Positions 56,226 to 64,000 of a DNA stretch of 64,000 nt are shown piece by piece (the stretch's first letter is position 1; every line of letters starts with the position of its first letter). Under the pieces are notes generated by a model. It was not told the DNA's origin, did not search any database, and worked only from the letters and a program-made list of their open reading frames with translations. The position numbers and the translations under genes are program-made. This stretch comes from Centroberyx gerrardi (taxonomy: Eukaryota; Chordata; Actinopteri; Beryciformes; Berycidae): positions 1,443,783 to 1,507,782 of the forward strand of contig NC_136006.1 in assembly GCF_048128805.1 (NCBI RefSeq), in the 5' to 3' direction.

Positions 56226-57880
56226 TCATCCACATTGATTGAGTTTGGAATTTATGTAGTTATATAAAGGTTCGAACAGGCTTAAGTACGAATCTAGGTG
56301 AAACAGGAAAATGGGATGTGACAGGCCAAGTTGATCGGTCTTGCTGAATTTGAGGTTGAAGACGAGGGAGTCCGGAGTATGAATGGAATCAGAGAGACTT
56401 GCCTGGCGAGACGGATCGTAGATGGAGGTGGTAAATTCTGAACATAGCAGAAAACCAAAAAAGGCCAAGAGGAATATGGATTCGAGGGTGGCGTTGATGA
56501 AAGGGGACGTGCAAAGTATCCTGTGCTAAGAGTTTGGATACAACATGTGAGGAGGCTTGAAGTGAGGGGCAATCGTTTTGATATGAGTTGTGGCTTGGCC
56601 TTTCGTAGACCTTTGATTAGCATACTGATGTGGGAATGAGAAATAGAAGGGCATGGCGCACTGGTGAGTAATTTGACAAAGAAGTTGATGCTACTGATGT
56701 AGACCTGAATGGTCGAGGTGCTTACATTGAGGGTTGAATGGGCATAGGTGATGAAACTAGTTATGGCTAGTTTGTTGGAAACGGCAGATTGTGACGGGTA
56801 TGAAAGGCCTTGAAGCATTTCCATCCTGTGAAATATAATGACCGCTCGGGGAGCAAAGCTATTGAGGATAGCTTCTTGGGGCGCTGAAATCAGGTGTTGG
56901 AGCTGCCGGGTAAGTTGAAGATGGTGGCTGACAATGGTGCATCTAGAGTGGGATGGGAGTCGGAGTCAGGCGCCAAGAGTTTGAATTTCTGAAATGAGAA
57001 ACGAGACATGGGTGGTCAGCGATGGAGTTCTTGTAACCAGGAATGTGATTAGCGCGAATGATAAATTGGTGCTAAGCTGAGACCAAAGTAAGCTTGCACA
57101 TTAACTGCATGATGTCCAACGAGTGAGACCGTCCTTTATTTATTATGTCGACAACTGCGGTGTTGTCAGTATGTTTTAGAATGGCCTTCTTGGAACACTC
57201 TTCCCCTAAAGAAGGGGCTGCTACGATGGGGTATAGTTTGTGAAGAGCAGAGGAAGGAGAGAGGGAAGAAAATTCAGGCAGCCATTTGGTCGAGAACCAC
57301 CTTCCTGTGTAATAGTTGCCAAATCTGATGAATACACTGCATCAGTATACAGCTGGATGTCCTCGGGCTGGGTAATGTGGTCTTTGAAATAAAAGTTTAT
57401 GCCATTGCAAGAGGAGAGGAAATGTTTTCATAGTCTTAGTTCCATCTTGCATACGTCGTCTAGGACGATGTGGGCGTGCAGAGAAGGGACAGCGGTGGCT
57501 ATGGACAGGACATGAGACAGGAAGGATCGACCTTGAGGGATAATGCATAGGCTATGGCATAATTGAGGTGGCCAAGCAGAGCGAGTAGCAGGTGTTTGTC
57601 AGAGTCGTGAGCCCGTATGATGGGGTTGAGGATGATGGTGTGAAAATAAGGAAGTCTTCTAGGACGTGGACGACATATGGGAGTTTGTGATTGTTGGTGA
57701 GGACGTCGAAAAAACGGCAGTAGTCTGGGTGTATTGGGAAGACTTTGAAGACACTGATAATGTCGGCCTGCGAGAAGGATGAAAGTAATGGCATGACTTT
57801 TATTGATAGAAGAGAACATAGTGGAGGGATACATGCCTCCGCTATGTTCTCTTCTATCAATAAAAATGCTATTGGCAAAA
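56226..57880 (-). pseudogene. Ngaro/DIRS-like retroelement relic (RT, RNase H, tyrosine recombinase)
   Basis: In coding order on the minus strand there is an RT block with QADIISVFKVFPIHPDYCRF and YVVHVLEDFLIFTP (57834-57600), where the usual (Y/F)LDDFL catalytic pair is LED. A poorly preserved middle (57550-56850) follows. The recombinase block has NKLAITSFITYAHSTLNVST then STIQVYISSINF, HISMLIKGLRKAKPQL and KRLPLTSSLLTCCI (56824-56294). The order RT, RNase H, tyrosine recombinase is that of DIRS/Ngaro elements. Several frameshifts make it dead. Confidence 0.7.
57795..57870. repeat. Inverted repeat (hairpin) at the element edge
   Basis: ttttattgatagaagagaac then atagtggagg is followed after 8 bases (gatacatg) by cctccgctatgttctcttct then atcaataaaa. 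Arms are about 31 bases with one mismatch. It lies at the upstream edge of the Ngaro/DIRS-like relic. Confidence 0.85.
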
Positions 57881-58534
57881 TTATGTTCTAAAAAATATGA
57901 CCAAACTTCAGTTGAAAATCACAGTTGTGGGATATGTTGTTGAATCTGTTCACAAATGTGTTAAATGTACATTTTCAGGCTATTTTCAGGCTATTTTCGT
58001 GGTAAAAATCCGAACACTACAAACTCGTCCAGCTGCAGCAAATCTTAGTGATTAGTTTATATTATAGTTTTCATGGCGGTCAAGTGCCAAATAGCCCCCA
58101 TGTTAAAACTAAGTGGAATATTGCTTTAAGACGTGGACTTTGTTCTTGAACCTTAGGTATAATAACATCATTTGCTGTCTGGTTGTTATTTTGAGTTCAT
58201 TATAAGTGTAGTGTTGCCTTCCTATAAAAATGTATAGATTATATATTCTAACAGGAGAGGCCAAATGCAAAACTGCATAAACATGGAACAATGGAAATTG
58301 CTACCCATCAAGAGCCACCTGTCAAATGTGGGAATAGTTTTGCACTTGTCTGGTGAGTTAGTCTACTTCACCACATTGGCAGATAAATGTTCATAATTTT
58401 TAGGTCCAATTCTATTCTAAGTAGCATATCAGTGTCAAAGGTAACAGACACCTAAGCTACTTTACCTACCAGTGAATTAAATAAAGCAGACAGGATGTCT
58501 GCTTGATGTTTTCATAATTGTGTATCTTTTGTCT
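57881..58534. other. Intergenic sequence, no gene recognised
   Basis: AT-rich non-coding sequence with no feature recognised. Confidence 0.55.
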
Positions 58535-58645
58535 TTCTGTCCATATTACTGTTTGTCTCTTGCAGGCCAGGACAAAGCAATGCTTCATCTGCAGCTGTTA
58601 GGATCTGGCTGCTGTACTTTAACCCCTGTCTAAACCCAGAGGCGT
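58535..58645 (+). pseudogene. TAAR exon-2 relic (end of TM6 to TM7)
   Basis: The plus strand reads CPYYCLSLAGQDKA in one frame and, after a one-base shift, NASSAAVRIWLLYFNPCLNP. This corresponds to the end of TM6, loop 3 and TM7 of the array TAARs, closest to the TAAR B type (AFVIWLLYFNSCLNP). It stops before YPWF. It is an old fragment, in the same orientation as TAAR G. Confidence 0.8.
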
Positions 58646-60105
58646 GTTGTGACTTGTCCATCAGGTGGGGCTGCACAGCCAATTAGTGTTTTAAACCTTA
58701 AGAAGTATAGATTAATGAATGGCTATGAATCTGTTTGAAACAAAGAATTTTCATCCATGTATAAAAATGCTTGTCAGTATGCATAGAAAGAGAAGGAAAG
58801 AGGGCCTAGCAGCATGTCATTAAGTAAATCAAGGTAAGGTCTATTTAATGCTCCAATTATCACTTATTCCCGTGAAACATGCTAACAGTGATAATTTGTT
58901 GTTCACGTTTTTTGCAACCATTTGAATTAGGTGACAAGGTAAGGGTAAAAAATGTAGATAAACTAAAGCAAGAAGAGTTATCATCAACCTCATATAGTCC
59001 AGACTTCCAGAGTGTTTAGAAAAATGTCAATATTCTCAGTCAGTGTGGTACGAGGTTTAGCTGAGCTGATATTCCAATACCTAGTTAGATCCTGTATCTG
59101 TTCTAAGCTTGGTGTATGTGTGACCGGGCCGTGGGGGCAGCTCAACTAGGTCTTATTTATAGGCAAAATGGGTTGATCAAGCCACCTTGGGACTTTCACC
59201 TAAAGAAATAGCTACTCGAATACTCTTGCAACAAACAAAGAGGGTTTCCACATACACAGATTGCTTCTGCAGAATGAGGTATCACTTTTATTAATGGCAA
59301 CTCTGGCGAATAAGCAGTGCAGGGCTGTTACATTGTGGCCACATGTAGGGGTGAAGGGTAGAGGTTGAAGGGCCAAACAGGGCTAGCCAGGGTGTACTCA
59401 TCATTTATGTCACTGATTTGCCCCAAACATCACCTCTGTGATTCTTTTCCAGATTTTTCCAGAAACGACTGGCCAGCTGCTTTACAGTTTCGAGGAAAGC
59501 GGAAAGCTGAACGCAGGTGGTGAAAAACAAAACTCAGGGTTCATCACGGGAGGTCCGACAGCGGAATATCCCTCTTGTAAATTTGTAACCACGGCGATAA
59601 CACGGCGTTATCCTCGGGAGAAATGAATGCTTTCAAGAGGAAGAAACTCTTCATTTCCTCCACGGGTAATACCAAGGAAGAGAGCGTCCATTTTCCTGAG
59701 TTGACACATTAACACCATGTTGGTGAAATTTTATAGATGATACTCTGACGTCCCGTTCCCGTGAAGACAGCATGAAGCTGCGCTACAGAAAGCTGACAGA
59801 AACACTGAAGTAAAGAGTATGGAAACGATACACTGTCCCGTCTCGTCTAGTCTCATTGGTGTAAACTGGCAGGTTTTACAATGCTGCAGACCACATCCTT
59901 TTGCAAGTAGCTGCAAGTTTCAACTCGTCTCGTCGTGAATCTTTGGCGTAAACTCGCCTTAAACAAATGCCCCCCAAGAACACCTCAACGCCCCCCTTTC
60001 AAAAATATTGCTTCCAGCGCCCCCCGACGTTCTCTGAACGCCTCCTGGGGGGCGGTACCGCCCCCGTTGAGAAACACTATGGTAAGCGATAGCTAGCTTT
60101 GAAGT
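58646..60105. other. Intergenic sequence, no gene recognised
   Basis: No gene recognised. A C-rich palindromic stretch at about 60015-60085 (cctggggggcggtaccgcccccgttgagaaacac) looks like a transposon-derived motif just before the hAT relic. Short open frames are not convincing. Confidence 0.55.
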
Positions 60106-60345
60106 TTAAATTAGGCATCTAGCTTGAGTTGAAGCTAATGTTACTGTGGCAAATAAGTGCCAGCTAGCAGCTATAGTCCTATTAGCTGCTTCAGTGGAAC
60201 GCTCTTTTAAAACCTTAAGCTGGTAAAAACCAAGCTCTAACAGCTGTGGTGAAGACAAGCTCTCTCTGCTCCTACTGTCCATTGAGAGGGACATCAGCAT
60301 CGACCACACAGAGGTCATTAATATTTTCAAACACAGTCAATAGGA
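60106..60345 (+). pseudogene. hAT transposase C-terminal (dimerisation) relic
   Basis: The plus strand reads LLAASVERSFKTLSW, stop, then GEDKLSLLLLSIERDISIDH and TEVINIFKHSQ, stop. This matches the hAT dimerisation region (a-CeRsFS-Lk-iK...R---ee-L--L-lLsie-d). One internal stop and no upstream transposase make it a relic. Confidence 0.75.
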
Positions 60346-61269
60346 GGATTTTGCTGTGAATCAAGTCTGATACAGGAACGTTTTTTTTTTAGACCATTTT
60401 TCCCCAGTTTCTGTTTTTTCGCCAAATTCAAACATTAAATAAATGGTCAACAGCATTGTCTTATTATTCCTGATGACAATTTCTTTAAATGTGAGTTCAC
60501 AATCATAAATAAAACATTAATCGTAGAGTAAGAGTTGGTATCCAAGTTTTGATTTGATTAATCATTCCAGTTATTTTAACCTATACAGTGGTGTTTATGT
60601 TATGTTAGGGTTAACCTGGAGAGGAGGGAGGGTTTGGTTTGTTCATCAAATGGAGTGCAGAGAAACTCCAAAGAAATACATTTGTCTATGAAAAAGTGCC
60701 TTCTCAGAAAGTGTCCATGCCACTGAAAGACACACTCTTGCGTAAGGTGTGTGTGTGTGTGTGTTTGTGTGTGTGACTTAATACAGCCTAAATTAATATT
60801 CACTCCAACCCAGTTGGGGGGCTATATCAGCATGCACTTATGCCCCCCAAACCCAGGTGGCTTCAGGTTGGTGCGGGTGGAAGAGGTGCCCCCTTTTCAT
60901 TTTTTGCCCCTGCCCCTTAAGAGGGTCTGTGCACACTACTACACATACGTTCCAACTGACAGAACACGGTTCACTTGCTTCCTCTCCTCCTTGCATCTTC
61001 TCATCGTTTCCTCCGTGACCTTTGACCGAGGAGTCGAGGAGGAGATGCGAAATGAGGAGACGAGGAGAAATCGTTACCAAATGGACCAAATTACCCTCAT
61101 GTCTGCAGCACAGAGAAGGGGCGAGTCTTGAAGATCTTCAAAAGGGGGCCAGCCGGATCTCCAAATAGGGCAGGACTCCCACCACATTCAAAATTAAATT
61201 TTGATGACTTCCAGAAAACAGATCGCAGTCACAACAGTAACGTAAACTTACTAATATGTTTTTGACTAA
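60346..61269. other. Intergenic sequence, no gene recognised
   Basis: Contains a (TG)n tract at about 60746-60774. A 126-codon plus-strand open frame (60751-61131) begins inside that tract and shows no known domain. A possible gene cannot be excluded but is not supported. Confidence 0.5.
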
Positions 61270-61520
61270 TGGTTGCCTCCTATGGGAATGCCCACATGCT
61301 GTTGGAACGCCCATGCTGTGCCCACACCCCCCTATCCAGCCTGCAGACATCTATACTTGGACTTACTGGACACACACACATACAGAGGACAGTACATCAT
61401 TTTTGGTTTGAACAGCAGATGGCACTGAAGCACAAATGCATTCCTGGAATTTTGCTTAGTCAGGTCAAAGATTGAGTGACAGGCTTCTAAATTCCTCCCT
61501 CTGTGTGTGGAGGTAGTGGA
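61270..61520. repeat. Dispersed repeats upstream of TAAR G
   Basis: 61270-61360 matches 21885-21975 in the same orientation. 61385-61505 matches 20620-20830 in inverted orientation. The junction near 61360-61385 therefore marks an orientation change. Confidence 0.7.
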
Positions 61521-61609
61521 GAGGTACGTTGAGAGGTGTTGCACAATCAACTTATCAGTCGCCTCGTGAAATGCAACATCTATTGAGTTATATATTATTT
61601 AATGAATTC

Positions 61610-61942
61610 ACTTCCATTACCATTAGAAGTGGGTGAATTGGGAGAGAAAAATGGTGAGTAAAGAGGGAGGATAGATTTGGAAGGGATGAGTACAGAAAAG
61701 AAGTCAAGGGGCGAGAAAAGAGGTGAGGAAGAAGAGAGATAGCAGCAGAGATAGTGATGAAGATGAAGAGGATGATGCAAAGGAAGGAAGAGTGACATCA
61801 GTCTCCAAGAGACAGAGAATGAGAGAGAGGGAGGGAGGAAAGGAAGCAAAGGGAGGAGAGAGATAAAACAGCTGTATGATAGAGAGCTTTGGTCAGAAAG
61901 CTGCCAGACCTCAGCAGCTTCTCCTCTCCTCCTCTCTCTCTG
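61610..61942 (+). promoter_or_regulatory. TAAR G 5' flank, class III (putative promoter region)
   Basis: The reverse complement of this segment resembles the region upstream of TAAR B (20043-20340), with words such as ctctgctgctgtcactct and gagactgatgt. It is purine-rich on the coding strand. Function inferred from position. Confidence 0.38.
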
Positions 61943-63162
61943 ATGATGGAGACCCTGGAAGGAGGTGAACTCTGCTTTCCACAGCTCCTCAACACTTCCT
62001 GCAGGAAGCCAACACGTCCTCACTCTGAGGCCATGCTCTTCTACATTCTGCTGTCCTCCATCTCTCTCATCTCTCTTCTCACTGCAGCTCTCAACCTGCT
62101 GGTCATCATCTCCATCTCCCACTACAGGTGGCCATAGATTTTGTCATGTACAAATCTTTATAAATCTGGTAGACTTACCAAAAGAAATGGCTGATAGACT
62201 AGAACAGATGTACTGTCACAGCTTGGCCTCTGATGAGAAGAAAGAAGTTGTTAAACAACGTTTTTGTATTTTTATAATGCTTGATTTCTGTCACATCTAC
62301 TGATCAGAAATACTACTGATACTAATAGTATTTCATTCATATCTAATGCACCTTTCTCTCCAGGCAGCTCCACACCCCCACCAACCTCCTCCTCCTCTCC
62401 CTGGCTGTCTCAGACTTCCTTGCAGGCCTCCTGATGCCGACTGAAATGCTCTATACAGAGGCCTGCTGGTTCCTGGGTGACCTCATGTGTGCTTTGTCTT
62501 TCTTTGTTGTCTTTACCATCATCTCTGCCTCAGTAGGAAACATGGTGCTGATATCAGTCGACCGCTATGTGGCTATTTGTGACCCTCTGTGTTACCCCAC
62601 CAAAATCACTCAGGGAAGAGTTAAAATATGTGTTTGTCTGTGTTGGGTCTGTTCTGCTTTCTTTGGCAGTCTGATTCTAAATGATCACTTGAGAGAACCA
62701 GGCAGGTATAATTCCTGCGTTGGAGAGTGTGTGGTTGTCATCAACAACATTGCAGGAGCTGTTGACCTTGTTTTCACCTTTATTGGTCCCATTACTGTCA
62801 TTATAGTTCTGTATATGAGAGTATTTGTGGTGGCTGTGTCTCAGGCTCGTGCCATGCGATCCCACACTGTGGCTGTCACACTCCAGCGTTCAGTGACTGT
62901 AACTGCTAAGAAATCTGAGAGGAAAGCAGCCAGGACTCTTGGTATTGTGATAGCTGTGTTTCTAATATGTTTTTGTCCACATTACTGTGTCGCTCTTGCA
63001 GGCCAGGAGAACGTGGCCCTTTTGGTCTTTCTGGTCCATTTTAACTCCTGTTTAAATCCTGTGGTCTATGCCTTTTTCTACCCCTGGTTTAGAAAATCTA
63101 TTAAACTCATTGTTACACTTCAGATACTGCAGCCTGACTCCTGTGAGGCCAACATACTGTAG
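61943..63162 (+). CDS. TAAR G: trace amine-associated receptor, two exons, inverted
   Basis: The only intact plus-strand copy. Exon 1 is 61943-62127 and exon 2 is 62364-63162; the product is 327 residues. The donor is ACTACAG|GTGGCC and the acceptor CTCTCCAG|GCAGCTCC, splitting an Arg codon (phase 2). TM1 has a three-residue insertion (SSISLISLLTAAL). V111 is at 3.32, D196 at 5.42 (AVDLVFTFIGP) and F265 at 6.48. TM7 reads NSCLNPVVYAFFYPWF. The start is the MMETLEGG pair; the upstream in-frame codon is TTG. Loop 2 is of the D/E/F type and loop 3 (ALAGQENVALLVFLVHF) is near that of F, while the 5' flank is like B. Confidence 0.94.
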
Positions 63163-64000
63163 AGAGAGGCTGTGGAGAGAGTTAAATGAAACTTTTTCTA
63201 TCAAGAATTAAAAAAAAAAACTCATTTGAGTCGTTCTTTGATTGCTATATTAATTTTCTTTGGTGTTATTGTTTCCATCCTCAAAATATTTTTTGTAAGC
63301 ACCATAAATGTTTTTAGGGAAGCACCCAGTTTCATGTAAGCTGCTAATTCAACATTGCATATGTATATCACAGAAAGTATGATATCTTTGCATTACCAAA
63401 GTTACTACAAACATTAAGAGTCGTTTCTTTTCTTCCAGAATACCAGTTTTGGGTTAAAGGCATGTTGTCTACATGCGATTAAATTCCTGGGCTGGCCTGG
63501 GCTTATGAAACATCACATCTGTGACTCTTCCTAACGTTTGTCTGATCTGCCAGCTGATTTACAGTTTCAGATAAACCCACGGTGCTTTTGATCTTTTCAC
63601 CTTATCTTTGGAGGCAGGACAGCCTTGTGGTTAGTGAGTTCATCTCCCAACTGAAGGGCCCAGAGTTGGAACTGCCTTGGCAAACCCCACTCTGCCTGAG
63701 CATGGAGAAGGATAGCAACTGTTGAGTTTTATGAAATATGCAGTGTTAGATTGTGTGCCTCTAATAGCACGTTTGGTCTGGAAGAAGTATTAGTTAAGAA
63801 AGAAGTATTCTACTCTTATTTCAATCTTTGTTTGCTGTACATTATTTATTTAATTGTTTTTCTCAATCCAGTCAGTCTTAAGCCCCATCAAATGTTTTTA
63901 GGTAAACACACACAGTGCAGAAGATGACAGCATCACTGTTAATTTTGGTTTTTTGACCGATCAGTGGACCAAGATACACAAACGATGTATAAATGAACAC
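63163..64000. other. TAAR G 3' flank (inverted mosaic of class b and class a)
   Basis: The first 60 bases match the class b flank of E and F (gagttaaatgaaactttt). From about 63230 it is the reverse complement of the class a flank of A, B and D, including the tRNA-SINE-like segment (about 63610-63715, here plus), but without the fish SINE found there. No gene recognised to the window end. Confidence 0.7.

Noticed and set aside
59438-59626. 62-codon plus-strand frame (ETTGQLLYSFEESGKLNAGG...)
   Set aside because: Short, no recognised domain, no splice context; not reported as a gene.
60751-61131. 126-codon plus-strand frame
   Set aside because: Begins in a TG microsatellite and shows no recognisable domain.

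Overview
The window looks like an olfactory-receptor cluster from a spiny-rayed (percomorph) teleost. The main genes are trace amine-associated receptors (TAARs) of one closely related subfamily. Each has two exons split by a phase-2 intron just after TM1, and each carries the TAAR TM7 signature NSCLNPxxYxFFYPWF. No housekeeping gene was recognised. The rest is fish transposable elements, microsatellites and duplicated spacer.

There are seven TAAR loci. A (5781-7002), B (18828-20042), C (27048-28419), D (37286-38489) and F (49521-50729) are intact on the minus strand. E (42868-44077) is a minus-strand pseudogene with one nonsense codon after TM6. G (61943-63162) is intact on the plus strand. 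Two identical 65-bp TAAR exon-2 shards (40937-41001, 47744-47808) and a plus-strand TM6-TM7 relic (about 58535-58645) add to the count. All complete copies have Val at 3.32, where aminergic receptors have Asp. All have Asp at 5.42 except C, which has Glu, and all have Phe at the 6.48 toggle position. This matches the 'non-classical' amine-recognition teleost TAAR clade.

Layout: 1-14479 is tandem unit 1 (TAAR A, an L1/Tx1-type LINE relic, an R2/NeSL-like LINE with restriction-like endonuclease). 14480-32944 is unit 2 (TAAR B; a DNA-transposon zone with a 592-bp TIR element, a PIF/Harbinger derivative and an L2 LINE nested in a TTAA-flanked element; TAAR C; another LINE block). 32945 onward is unit 3 (TAAR D, then a 1.32-kb solo LTR). 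40366-51300 holds two shorter modules with TAARs E and F, plus an L2 LINE and an LTR-element remnant. 51420-60350 is a transposon-rich zone (Ty3/Gypsy gag-pol, L2 3' end, Harbinger transposase end, Ngaro/DIRS-like element, hAT end). 61270-64000 is an inverted segment bearing TAAR G.

The 5' and 3' flanks of the TAARs fall into a few sequence classes found in different combinations. The genes themselves therefore appear to have been the crossover or conversion points that built the array. Each intact gene would encode a separate candidate chemosensory GPCR; there is no operon-like cooperation. Statements about families rest on recognised motifs, because no database search was possible.
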